DNA from: CAYUVH01 sp964448135
GTDB taxonomy: Bacteria > Verrucomicrobiota > Verrucomicrobiia > Limisphaerales > UBA8199
NCBI GenBank assembly: GCA_964448135.1
Contig: CAYUVH010000059.1
Span: 1 to 64,000, forward strand
Direction of reading: 5' to 3'
DNA length: 64,000 nt
The position numbers and the translations under genes were made by a program. The notes beneath the pieces are model-generated. The model searched no databases. It was not told the origin of the DNA and saw nothing but the letters and a program-made list of their open reading frames with translations. Positions within the stretch are counted from its first letter, which is position 1, and each line of letters starts with the position of its first letter. Below are positions 52,095-60,327 of the stretch, in pieces.

Positions 52095-52209
52095 TATATC
52101 GGAGTTGGCGTAGATCTGACCGCGAAAGCTTTCGGAGCTCGCGGTAGCCGCCCTTTTATTTTTCTGCGTGTTCTGGTTGTTCTGTGGGCAAACTTTCTCC
52201 TCCCTTCTT

Positions 52210-52311
52210 TGTAACCGATACGTCCGATTTGTAACCGGTCTGTAACCGCAAATGTAACCGATAAAAAACGCATTTCACCCAATGTTTATGCGGTTTGTAA
52301 CCGTGTAACCG
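52210..52311. repeat. TGTAACCG short-motif array
   Basis: Exact copies at 52210-52217, 52230-52237, 52241-52248, 52253-52260, 52296-52303 and 52304-52311; the last two abut. Three continue as CGATA. All copies have the same orientation with irregular spacing of 11-43 bases. Confidence 0.8.
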
Positions 52312-52341
52312 ATAAATCAGGGGGTATACCCTCCGCTCGCC

Positions 52342-52371
52342 ATCCTACTCCTATTCTTAATCCTGATCCCG
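52342..52371. repeat. degenerate ATCCTA hexamer repeat
   Basis: Five in-register hexamers (ATCCTA, CTCCTA, TTCTTA, ATCCTG, ATCCCG). On the other strand they read like the GGGATT/AGGATT array at 24543-24572. Confidence 0.55.
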
Positions 52372-52447
52372 CCTTCCCCGCGCCCTGTCCAAGTCTTGCT
52401 CTGGTCCAGCCTTTTCCATTTGCGAAACCGCCCTTACCTTCCCCGAA

Positions 52448-53140
52448 ATGATCAGTCTCATTATTGCAACTGGCAATGCGCACAAGGTCGAAGAAATCCG
52501 CGCGATTTTGGGCGGTGGTTTTGACTATCGGACGTTGAAGGAATTCCCCGGGGCGCCCGAGGCGGTCGAGGACGCGGGAACATTTGCAGGGAATGCGACG
52601 AAGAAGGCGGTGTCGCTGGCAAAATGGATCCGGACCCGGGCGGGAAAGGAAGCTATGGTGCTGGCGGATGATTCGGGGCTGGAGGTCGACGCCCTGGGTG
52701 GCGCGCCGGGGGTGCACTCGGCGAGGTTCGCGGCGGATGAAACGGGCGACCCGGGCAATTCACCCACGGCGGCGAACAATGCGAAGTTGCTAAGGATGCT
52801 GCAAGGGGTGCCAAAGGAAAAACTTACCGCGCGGTTTCGCTGCGTCCTCGCCCTTACGCCCGTCTCCGATAGGCCCACGGTGAATTCCTCACCCGTATGC
52901 AGCGCGGAAGAATTTGAGTTGGCGACTGAACTGTTCGAAGGCCGGTGTGAAGGCCGTATCGTAAGCGGCGCCCGCGGCGTTGGCGGGTTTGGATACGATC
53001 CTTTGTTTGTGCCCGAAGGCTACGAACAAACGTACGCCGAGCTTGGCGAAGACACCAAGAACCGGATAAGCCATCGCGCGCGTGCGCTCGAACAGCTCAA
53101 GCAATGGTTCGCCAAACGAACCGCCGCTGCTCGAGGCTAA
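52448..53140 (+). CDS. rdgB: XTP/dITP diphosphatase (RdgB/HAM1 family)
   Basis: 230 residues, somewhat longer than the usual 195-205. Hydrolyses deaminated purine triphosphates (ITP, dITP, XTP) to monophosphates, keeping them out of nucleic acids. Motifs: IIATGNAHKVEEIRAIL at the start, VLADDSGLEVDALGGAPGVH with the catalytic acidic residues, and GARGVGGFGYDPLFVPEGY plus KNRISHRARALEQL at the end. The added length is a segment between the two halves (SDRPTVNSSPVCSAEEFELA region). Stop overlaps that of the convergent inositol monophosphatase gene by four bases. Confidence 0.95.
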   Translation: MISLIIATGNAHKVEEIRAILGGGFDYRTLKEFPGAPEAVEDAGTFAGNATKKAVSLAKWIRTRAGKEAMVLADDSGLEVDALGGAPGVHSARFAADETGDPGNSPTAANNAKLLRMLQGVPKEKLTARFRCVLALTPVSDRPTVNSSPVCSAEEFELATELFEGRCEGRIVSGARGVGGFGYDPLFVPEGYEQTYAELGEDTKNRISHRARALEQLKQWFAKRTAAARG

Positions 53141-53937
53141 AAGGGCACTTGCAGTTTTTTGCGCAGGCGTCCGTTGGTCGCGACCATGCGGTAGCCGTAG
53201 GGTTCGTCGGCAGCCTTGCGCCAGAATTCCCCGCCCGCGCACTCGATCAACATGCCGCCCGCCGCGACGTCCCAGAGGCGGATGCCGCGTTCGATGTAGG
53301 CGTCGAAACGGCCGCAGGCGACATAAGCCAGGCCCAGGGCGGCCGCTCCCATCATGCGAATTTTGCGGACGCGATAGGCGAGTTTGCCGAAGTACGGCAG
53401 CGTGTTCTCGATGGTCTCACGGGATTTGGCGAAGCCGATGGAGACGATGCAATCCTTCAGCTCGGTGCGCTTGCTGACGTGGATGGCGCGGCCGTTCAGC
53501 CGCGCGGGCCGGCCGCGAATGCCGGTGAACATTTCGTCGCAGAATGGATCGTAAACAACGCCAAGGACGCTTTCGTGAGTTTCGCCTGGGTATTTGGGCC
53601 GGGACGTGTGCCGCTGCATGGCGATGGAAACGCAGGCGTGCGGTATGCCGTAGGCGAAATTGACGGTGCCGTCAATCGGGTCAACGACCCAGCGATACTC
53701 AGCCTCGGGATCGCCGGTGATGCCTTCTTCGCCGAGCACGGCGACCTTGGGGAACGCGGTGCGCAGGGATTTTTCAATGAGCTTCTGGCAGCGGACGTCG
53801 AGCTCGAGTTTGATGTCGTGCTGAGTGGTTTCCGAGGCTTGCTTGACGTTGCGCAGTTGTTTGCGCATGAGCACGCCCGCGGCGCCGGCGGCGCGCACGG
53901 CGCTGGCGAGGGCTTTTTCCAAATCCAATTGTTTCAC
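53137..53937 (-). CDS. inositol monophosphatase family protein
   Basis: 266 residues. Mg-dependent phosphatase with the three metal-site motifs: VLGEEGITGD, WVVDPIDGTVNFAYGIPHAC, and RLWDVAAGGMLIECAGGEFW. This matches SuhB-type enzymes that dephosphorylate myo-inositol phosphate or related sugar phosphates; some also act on NADP or 3'-phosphoadenosine phosphate, which length and motifs do not exclude. Cytoplasmic. It starts 51 bases after the stop of the upstream zinc-finger/propeller gene on the same strand, so they may share a transcript. Confidence 0.94.
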   Translation of the reverse strand: MKQLDLEKALASAVRAAGAAGVLMRKQLRNVKQASETTQHDIKLELDVRCQKLIEKSLRTAFPKVAVLGEEGITGDPEAEYRWVVDPIDGTVNFAYGIPHACVSIAMQRHTSRPKYPGETHESVLGVVYDPFCDEMFTGIRGRPARLNGRAIHVSKRTELKDCIVSIGFAKSRETIENTLPYFGKLAYRVRKIRMMGAAALGLAYVACGRFDAYIERGIRLWDVAAGGMLIECAGGEFWRKAADEPYGYRMVATNGRLRKKLQVPF

Positions 53938-53987
53938 GGGGTTATGTGATGCCTCTGAAATCAGGGTTAGTCGAGACTAATTGGATT

Positions 53988-56474
53988 TCAGAACGTCAGG
54001 AACCGCAGGACCTGGACTTCTTTTTTGAAGACGAGGCGGATGGTGTTATTTTCGAATTGCACGTCGAAGGGAGCCCGCTGGTCGTCGTATTCCCACATGA
54101 CGTCGCCATTACGGGGGTTGAGGCGTTTGATGCGCAGGAAAGCCGGCTTGGCCGTGTCCGGGTCGTAGCTGGGGCCGTCCTCGTCGTACTCATCGGGGTC
54201 GTCCGACTGCCGCGATTGGACGGAGTAAATGAATTTGCCGCGCACATAGCTGATGCCGCCGTAGGGCTCGGCGCTCCAGAGGACCTTGCCAGTGCGGGTG
54301 TCAATCTTCTGCACGACGTCCGAGACATGACGGTTGACGTCGATCTGACGGGAGTATTTCAACTGATCGTGGCCGCCGGTGGTGGTGTTGACATACAGCG
54401 TGTTGGGCTCGCCGAAGAACATCCCGGAAACTCCGACCGTCGGCAGCCGCCAGCGGGCGTTGCCGGTTTTGATGTCGAAGGCGCTGAGAACTCCTTCATC
54501 AAAAACATAAAGCGAACCGTCGTGTTCGGCGACCGGGCCCTGGCCCTCCGAGGCATTGCCGGGATCCGGTACCCCCAGAGATTGCGGCACGTTAAAACTC
54601 AGTTTGCTGTCCCAAAGCTTCTGGTTGTCCTTGCTGAGCACATGGATTTCCTTCGCGCCGACCACCACGTTCACGGTTTGCAGTGGATACATCGAGGGGG
54701 AGCCGACGACCTTGCCAATCCACGGCCCGCCGCTGCCGGGTTGGCGCACCCGGACGCTATAGATGCTCTCGTCTTCCTGAACGGTGTCGCCGCCGCGGGA
54801 GCGCTGGAGTTCGTTCAGAATCTCGTTGGCCGCATCCAGGCTTTTGGAGGCCGTAAGATTGTCGTCGAGCACGGACTTCTTGGGCGCATCCCGCATGGCT
54901 TTGCGTTCGGTGAACCGCTGCTGCTCGAGTTTCACGGACATCTCGACGAACCCATCTGCGCCGGGAACCAGCATCCGATTGTCGAACGTTTGCGCCGGTG
55001 CGGCCGCAGCGCCCTGGGCCGCGGGCTTGTCCGCCGGATCCTTCATTGCGTTGGAAATTTGCTCCTGGTGGATGTCGCTCGACAACGTGGCCGGCAGCGC
55101 GATTTTGGCCGGCATGGAAAGCTTCTGCACCTGCTGCGCGACCTTGGCCGGATCGAGGGGTTTTCCTGAATCGTCACCGGTGGCAGTGGGCAAGCCGGCC
55201 ATTTGCGTCCTGGCGGAAGCCCCGACAGATTTGGGGGCAGTGGTTGAGTTCTGGGGGGCATTATTGTCGGGGACGGCGGCGGCGACGCCGACGATGGTTT
55301 CAGTGCGTGCATCGCCAGTGGCCAGGTTTACATGGGTAACCGAGGCGTGACTCCGGTCCGACTCGACGAGCAGGACTTCGTTGCTGCGCACCATCAGGCC
55401 CCGTCCTTCAGGGAGTTTGAATTCCTTGCCCGGCTTGCCGGAGTCGAAATCGTATTCGGTCAGCTTGCCCGACGAGACAACCCAGACGTGATTGGAGCGC
55501 ACATAAAGTTCGAGCGCCTCGGCGGCGTATTTTTCCCGCAAGCGATTGAGGCGGTCGGCATTCGGCGTGCGGGGCAGGCGCGTGTTCCCGTAATCGCGCA
55601 TGCGCTTGACGTAGGCTTCAAAGTCCTTGATTTCCTTGGCGACCGCGGCGCGCACCGCCTCGTGGTCCACCAGGTCGCGGGACCAGACTTCTTTTTTCGT
55701 TTTCATGTCATAGCGGGCGAGCGTGCTGCCATGCAGGAAAACGATCTGGTTTTTGCCGCTGAAATCCGACTTGCCGGACCAGGACACTTCGGGAAAGCGC
55801 ACGGAGAAAACCGGGCGCGGCGTGGAACCCACCCACGCGTACCAGGTCCAGACACCGAGCAGGAGCAAAATCACGCCGACGACGCCCGCGGTGATCTGGC
55901 CGACGCGTCGCCAGAGGCGGGCTTCGACGACGGATTTCTGGCCGCTGTAAATGGGGACATTGATGCCGTGCGAATCCGCTTTGGATTTGCAGAGAGGAGA
56001 ACAGAGGTAGCCGAAGTGTTCCATGCACTTCAGGCAGATGGGCCGGCTGCAAATGCGGCAGACATCCACGGTGGCGTGATCGGGATGCTTCATGCACGGG
56101 CCGCCGATGGCGGGTCCGGCTGGCGCGGATTCGGCGGCAACCGGTGCCTCGGCGGCGCGCGAAACGCGCAGGCCCGCAGGGACCGGGGCCGGTGCGGCAA
56201 CGGCAACGGGAGCAGGCGCAGGGACCGCAACCGGTGCGGGGGCAGCGACCGGAGCTGCAACCGGGAGCGCCACCCGCATGGGCGCAGGGGCGGGAGCAGG
56301 CGCGGCAACCGGGGCGGGAGGCTGCATGCGGGCGAGTTCCTGGACGATCAGGCCATTTACGAATTGCGAGCTATCGAGTCCACAGGAGGCACAAATGAAT
56401 GTGATCGGGTTGGCGAGCATCGCCGGCGTCACGTCGAGCTCGTACTTCGCACCGCAGGAACACTGTATCTTCAT
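53988..56474 (-). CDS. zinc-ribbon / B-box-like finger / membrane helix / PQQ-type beta-propeller protein
   Basis: 828 residues. The N-terminus has a ribbon (CSCG and CASCG). It is followed by about 60 residues of Pro/Ala/Val repeats and a Cys/His cluster (CMKHPDHATVDVCRICSRPI, then CLKCMEH and CSPLC, about residues 130-170). One membrane helix follows (VGQITAGVVGVILLLLGVWT, about 190-210). The remaining 600 residues are beta-propeller-like, with PQQ/WD repeats (FLHGSTLARYDMKTKKEVWS; YVFDEGVLSAFDIKTGNARW; KIDTRTGKVLWSAEPYGG). Cytoplasmic zinc modules are thus joined to an external propeller. Function unknown. The gene begins two bases after the stop of the pseudopilin gene. Confidence 0.82.
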   Translation of the reverse strand: MKIQCSCGAKYELDVTPAMLANPITFICASCGLDSSQFVNGLIVQELARMQPPAPVAAPAPAPAPMRVALPVAAPVAAPAPVAVPAPAPVAVAAPAPVPAGLRVSRAAEAPVAAESAPAGPAIGGPCMKHPDHATVDVCRICSRPICLKCMEHFGYLCSPLCKSKADSHGINVPIYSGQKSVVEARLWRRVGQITAGVVGVILLLLGVWTWYAWVGSTPRPVFSVRFPEVSWSGKSDFSGKNQIVFLHGSTLARYDMKTKKEVWSRDLVDHEAVRAAVAKEIKDFEAYVKRMRDYGNTRLPRTPNADRLNRLREKYAAEALELYVRSNHVWVVSSGKLTEYDFDSGKPGKEFKLPEGRGLMVRSNEVLLVESDRSHASVTHVNLATGDARTETIVGVAAAVPDNNAPQNSTTAPKSVGASARTQMAGLPTATGDDSGKPLDPAKVAQQVQKLSMPAKIALPATLSSDIHQEQISNAMKDPADKPAAQGAAAAPAQTFDNRMLVPGADGFVEMSVKLEQQRFTERKAMRDAPKKSVLDDNLTASKSLDAANEILNELQRSRGGDTVQEDESIYSVRVRQPGSGGPWIGKVVGSPSMYPLQTVNVVVGAKEIHVLSKDNQKLWDSKLSFNVPQSLGVPDPGNASEGQGPVAEHDGSLYVFDEGVLSAFDIKTGNARWRLPTVGVSGMFFGEPNTLYVNTTTGGHDQLKYSRQIDVNRHVSDVVQKIDTRTGKVLWSAEPYGGISYVRGKFIYSVQSRQSDDPDEYDEDGPSYDPDTAKPAFLRIKRLNPRNGDVMWEYDDQRAPFDVQFENNTIRLVFKKEVQVLRFLTF

Positions 56475-56476
56475 GG

Positions 56477-57076
56477 CTACCGTGGATTAAGCAGGACCAC
56501 TCCCTGCGTGAAGGTCATCGACATGGTTGGCGCGGCGGGGCTGGCTATGACCGCGCCGTCGCAAAACAGGAAGTTACCTCCGTACTTATGATGATTGTTG
56601 CCGGGAGGCTTGCCGTCGGTGGAAAACGCGGGCACGCCGGCGGGGCGCGACGCGGTATCCACCTGGCGATCACTCATGAGCGGCTCCGCCGGCGTCTTGA
56701 GGTCGCGTCCCATGTAATAGGCGTAGCTGATCTTGCGATTGCGAATGGATTCCGCGGCGGGAGGCGTGGGATCCTTGCTGCCGGGACAAATAAAGATCGA
56801 AGTGTCGGCGGTATAGCGCGGCACGAGCAAATCCAGCGCTTCATCGGAAGTCTTCGCCCCCGGGAGGCCGGGGAAATACCCAAAGTGGTCGTTCGCGTAG
56901 ATCTGCATGGCGACGTAAACCTTGTCGAGGTTGTGGCTGCATTCCTGTTTCAACTGCTTCTGGCGGTTCGAGGAACCGCGGCCATACATCATGGCGGAGA
57001 GAATCAGAATGAGGACCGCAACGATCATCAGTTCGATGAGACTGAAGCCGCGGCAACCGGAGCGAAGGGAACGCAT
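56477..57076 (-). CDS. type II pseudopilin-like protein
   Basis: 199 residues from the ATG at 57076; the open frame upstream lacks prepilin leader features. CRGFSLIELMIVAVLILILS is the prepilin peptidase site and helix, with glutamate at +5. The C-terminal part has HHKYGGNFLFCDGAVIAS, a shortened form of the H-x-DG motif. Less similar to the 35.0 kb pseudopilin than usual paralogs are. It is translationally close to the zinc-finger/propeller gene (2-base gap), so the two products probably work together at the envelope. Confidence 0.9.
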   Translation of the reverse strand: MRSLRSGCRGFSLIELMIVAVLILILSAMMYGRGSSNRQKQLKQECSHNLDKVYVAMQIYANDHFGYFPGLPGAKTSDEALDLLVPRYTADTSIFICPGSKDPTPPAAESIRNRKISYAYYMGRDLKTPAEPLMSDRQVDTASRPAGVPAFSTDGKPPGNNHHKYGGNFLFCDGAVIASPAAPTMSMTFTQGVVLLNPR

Positions 57077-57208
57077 GCGCAGCCCCCGCCCGCCAGAAAA
57101 ATGCGGAGCCTCGTGGCGTCGGCTGCTACTGGGATGGAAATCCTTCTGCACTCCCCACCGGCAGTTCATGTACCCTTTATACCCCAGACTGCGGCGGCGG
57201 GGAAGCCG

Positions 57209-58255
57209 CTATTTTTTGTCGTCGTCAGCAGGAAGTTTGCGGCGGGCAAGCGTGCTTTTAAGAAAGGTATCCGGCGGGGCCTGCTGCCAGGCGGAGTAAT
57301 AGATATCGCCGAGCATCTGGCCGGCTTTAATCATCTGGCCTTCCAGGAATTCGCGGCCTTCTTTGCCGCGCTCCGGGTCGAGGGCAAATTTATCGTTCTT
57401 GTCGAGAATGTAGAGCTGTTCGACGAGCTGGTGCTGGGCGGTTAGGTACAGGGCGATGGCCTGGAACATTTCCTCGGGCTTGGCCGGGCGGCCGTCAATC
57501 TGGACGAGCTGGGCCGGGCGAAGCTTGGGTTGAAGTTTTTTCAGGGTTTCCTCGGCGTTTTTCTTGAAATAGCCGTCAATGAAGCTGTGGATGCCGGAGC
57601 GGGTGGAGTAGTTGTTCGCATTGGTACCCACCCAGCCATGATGATGAATGGTGCTGTGCAGCGGTTGGGCCGCGTCGCCGATGTAATGGCCCATCACACC
57701 CATGATATAGAGGATGTTGGCCTGGGCATTGGCGATTTCTTCCGGCGTGCCGCCGTTTTCTTCGAAGGTCTTGAGATAAGAGAAGCCGGACTTCAGCTTG
57801 CTATAATCCTCGGTGGCGGCCCAGGGAAGCAGGCCGACCCAACGGTGCTTGTGCGCGGGGTCTTTGTCGTCGGATTCGATCAGCGCCATGGCTTCCGGGT
57901 GCGCCTGACGGAAGGCGCCGAGGGAGGCGATGTAATCGTAGCGCAACGGCGGGAGGGCATCGGCCTTCAGGTTATACTGCGCGAGTTCTTCGAGATCCAT
58001 GAAGTGCTCGGGCTCCTGGCAATGCTGGAGGTCGAGGTCGGGGGTGTTGCGCCAGCGGTCGGGTTCACCCGCGAGGAATTTCACACGCTCCGAGTTCGCC
58101 GGCGTGAAGACGAAGGCGGGAAAGTTGGTGGGCAGCGTGGCCAGCGCCAGGGAATTCACGAGCCGGTGGCCTTCGTAATCCCAGGCGAGGGCGGTCGAAG
58201 CGACGAGAGGCAGGAGAGCGGAACACAGGAGGCAGCGGGCGATTACGTTTTTCAT
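57209..58255 (-). CDS. secreted S1/P1-nuclease-like zinc enzyme
   Basis: 348 residues. Signal peptide CLLCSALLPLVASTALA, after which the mature protein starts with tryptophan (WDYEGHRLVNSLAL). In the S1/P1 nuclease and zinc phospholipase C fold the N-terminal tryptophan itself binds zinc. Other ligands are apparent in GEPDRWRNTPDLD, QEPEHFMDLE, and the hallmark MGHYIGDAAQPLHSTIHHHG. Substrate may be single-stranded nucleic acid or a phospholipid; the GD-x-x-QPLH motif favours the nuclease branch. It diverges from the ethylene-receptor-like kinase. Confidence 0.85.
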   Translation of the reverse strand: MKNVIARCLLCSALLPLVASTALAWDYEGHRLVNSLALATLPTNFPAFVFTPANSERVKFLAGEPDRWRNTPDLDLQHCQEPEHFMDLEELAQYNLKADALPPLRYDYIASLGAFRQAHPEAMALIESDDKDPAHKHRWVGLLPWAATEDYSKLKSGFSYLKTFEENGGTPEEIANAQANILYIMGVMGHYIGDAAQPLHSTIHHHGWVGTNANNYSTRSGIHSFIDGYFKKNAEETLKKLQPKLRPAQLVQIDGRPAKPEEMFQAIALYLTAQHQLVEQLYILDKNDKFALDPERGKEGREFLEGQMIKAGQMLGDIYYSAWQQAPPDTFLKSTLARRKLPADDDKK

Positions 58256-58605
58256 GGCCAGAAATGTTGACTGGTCAGAATTTAGTTGAGGGGACGGAAA
58301 CGTAAAGGTTTATGGCAGATGGCGGCCGCATGAATGGGGTGAATGGGGAGGGATGGCATACCTATATATACCTGGGGTGCGTTTTACCCGTAACACCCGT
58401 AACAACCCCTGTAAACATTGGTCCAAATGAATCTTTTTGACCCGTAACATACCCGTAACGCGGAGTGTAACAGAGGCGTAACAGCGGCCAAGAAAAGGCT
58501 ACAAATCGCAGGTTGCATATTGCAAATTCAGGCCCCAGGCACAGGCCATCGCCAAAAGCTGAAGGGGCGGTCGTTTCAAAGAAGATGGAGGGAGGCCAGA
58601 AACGG
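58256..58605. other. 350-base intergenic region with ACCCGTAAC array
   Basis: Between the divergent nuclease-like gene and the hybrid kinase. Holds GGGGTGAATGGGG-type repeats (about 58330-58352), an ACCTATATATACC palindromic stretch near 58370, and the ACCCGTAAC array (58386-58482). No RNA gene identified. Confidence 0.6.
58386..58482. repeat. ACCCGTAAC short-motif array
   Basis: Four exact copies (58386-58394, 58395-58403, 58440-58448, 58451-58459), the first two abutting, plus degenerate GTGTAAC and GCGTAAC copies to 58482. All in one orientation. Confidence 0.8.
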
Positions 58606-60327
58606 ATGGCTGAGAAACAGAAACAACTTGCTCCGTACAATAGTTCGGCAACAGTTTGTAAAGACTCGTTCCGCGGTATCCCACTGATGACGTTTATGGA
58701 TATGTCTGACATGCACAACCACGGTTTCCTTTCCGGTCCATTCATGCCGCATGGTGGCTGTTATCTGTGGACCAAAAGCCTCATTGCTTTGCACGTGCTC
58801 TCGGACGCGTTCATCGTGCTGGCCTATTTTTCCATTCCCTTTGCGTTGGTATATTTCGTGAGCCAACGCAAGGATCTGAAATTTCACTGGATGTTCGTTT
58901 GCTTTGCGGTGTTCATCCTGGCCTGCGGAACGACGCATTTGATGGAGATCTGGAACGTCTGGCACGCGGACTATTGGCTTTCCGGGGCTATCAAGGCCAT
59001 CACTGCCGCCGCGTCGGTGCCGACCGCGTTTCTGCTGTTCAAACTGATCCCGCATGCCCTGGCCCTGCCCGGCCCGGGCGCGCTGCAAAAGGCATACGAC
59101 GCCTTGGAGATTCGCGTGCAGGAGCGAACCGTGGAAATTCGGGAGACATCCCGGAAATTGGAAATGGAGATCGAGGAGCGCAAGAGCGCGGAGGCGGCGC
59201 TGCGGGAGGCCCATGAAAAAGTGAAGGAAGCCTCGCGCGCGAAGGACGACTTCATGGCCGCGCTCAGCCATGAACTGCGCACGCCGCTGACACCGGTGCT
59301 ATTGGTGTTGTCCGAACTGGAAAACAGCGCGCAGCTTTCCCCGGAATTACGCGGCCAATTCGCCATGATGAGCCGGAACCTCAGCCTGGAAGCGCGGCTG
59401 ATCGATGATCTGCTCGACGTCACGCGCATTCACCATGGGAAGCTGAAGATCCTGCCGCGCTTGAGCGATCTGCACGCCCTGCTCAGCCACGCGCAGGAAA
59501 TCTCACGCACGGACTGCCTGGACAAGCGTATCCAACTGGCCTTCGAACTCAAAGCCGGGCGGCATCATTCGCTCGTCGATCCCACCCGCATTCAACAGGT
59601 CTTCTGGAATCTGCTGCGGAACGCGGTGAAATTCACTGCTCCCGGCGGAACCATCACCATCACCACCCACAATGATGAAAAAGACCGGGTAGTAATCAGT
59701 GTGCAGGATACGGGAATCGGCATCCGCCCCGAAATGCTGTCGCGTATTTTTCAGGCCTTTGATCAGGGAGACGCCGCCGGCCAAACACACTTTGGCGGGC
59801 TGGGGCTCGGACTCACCATTTCGCGGGCGTTGATTGATTTGCACGGCGGCACGATTCACGCCGAGAGCAAGGGTCCCGGACACGGCGCCACCTTCACAGT
59901 TATCCTGCCGACCGTTCTGCAGGAAGAGGCCACGACGAGTGATCAGGGACCGGGAACCCGGGCCACGCGCGCACTGAAGCTCCTGATCGTGGAAGATGAT
60001 GAAACCACGCGGACTGCCCTGGCGCGAATACTCGCGCGCGACGGGCATAACATCACGATTGCCGACACGGCACGCGAGGCGCTCGAGGCCTGTAAGGCGC
60101 AGAAATTCGAGGCCATCATTTGCGACCTGGGATTGCCAGATGAAAGTGGCATTGACCTGATGCGCAAGATCCAGAGTCAATCACCCGTTCCCGCGGTGGC
60201 GCTGAGTGGTTACGGCATGGAGGAGGATCTTCAACGATGCAAGGAAGCGGGATTCACGGCTCATCTCCTCAAACCGGTCAAACTGGAACAAATCAGGCTG
60301 ATCCTGAATCAAATCACGACCGGCTGA
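58606..60327 (+). CDS. hybrid histidine kinase with ethylene-receptor-type membrane domain
   Basis: 573 residues from the ATG at 58606; GGAGGGAGG ends 10 bases upstream, and earlier ATGs (58585, 58513) remain possible. Three helices near the N-terminus carry SDAFIVLAYFSIPFALVYFV and FILACGTTHLMEIWNVW. These match the ethylene-binding domain of plant ETR1 and cyanobacterial homologues, including the Asp, Tyr, Cys and His positions needed for copper and ethylene binding. A coiled coil, HisKA (ALSHELRTPLTPVLL), HATPase (NLLRNAVKF, DTGIGI, GGLGLGL) and a C-terminal receiver (LLIVEDDETT, CDLGLPDESG, LLKPVKL) follow. It converges on the MFS gene with a 14-base overlap. No GAF domain is present. Confidence 0.93.
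   Translation: MAEKQKQLAPYNSSATVCKDSFRGIPLMTFMDMSDMHNHGFLSGPFMPHGGCYLWTKSLIALHVLSDAFIVLAYFSIPFALVYFVSQRKDLKFHWMFVCFAVFILACGTTHLMEIWNVWHADYWLSGAIKAITAAASVPTAFLLFKLIPHALALPGPGALQKAYDALEIRVQERTVEIRETSRKLEMEIEERKSAEAALREAHEKVKEASRAKDDFMAALSHELRTPLTPVLLVLSELENSAQLSPELRGQFAMMSRNLSLEARLIDDLLDVTRIHHGKLKILPRLSDLHALLSHAQEISRTDCLDKRIQLAFELKAGRHHSLVDPTRIQQVFWNLLRNAVKFTAPGGTITITTHNDEKDRVVISVQDTGIGIRPEMLSRIFQAFDQGDAAGQTHFGGLGLGLTISRALIDLHGGTIHAESKGPGHGATFTVILPTVLQEEATTSDQGPGTRATRALKLLIVEDDETTRTALARILARDGHNITIADTAREALEACKAQKFEAIICDLGLPDESGIDLMRKIQSQSPVPAVALSGYGMEEDLQRCKEAGFTAHLLKPVKLEQIRLILNQITTG

Larger units (their letters stand above)
52095..52447. other. 353-base intergenic region with TGTAACCG array and hexamer repeat
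   Basis: Between the small membrane protein and the ITPase gene. Contains six exact TGTAACCG copies (52210-52311) and five degenerate ATCCTA hexamers (52342-52371). No gene or RNA recognised. The AT-rich CGATAAAAAACGC stretch may include a promoter but none is clear. Confidence 0.6.

Noticed and set aside
51614..52147. 177-codon frame overlapping the small membrane protein
   Set aside because: Arg/Ser/Gly-rich with no domain; the alternative frame has two clear membrane helices.
52210..58482. Short-motif arrays as CRISPR
   Set aside because: Repeat units are 8-9 bases with irregular, short gaps; no 20-50 base repeats with uniform spacers and no cas genes.
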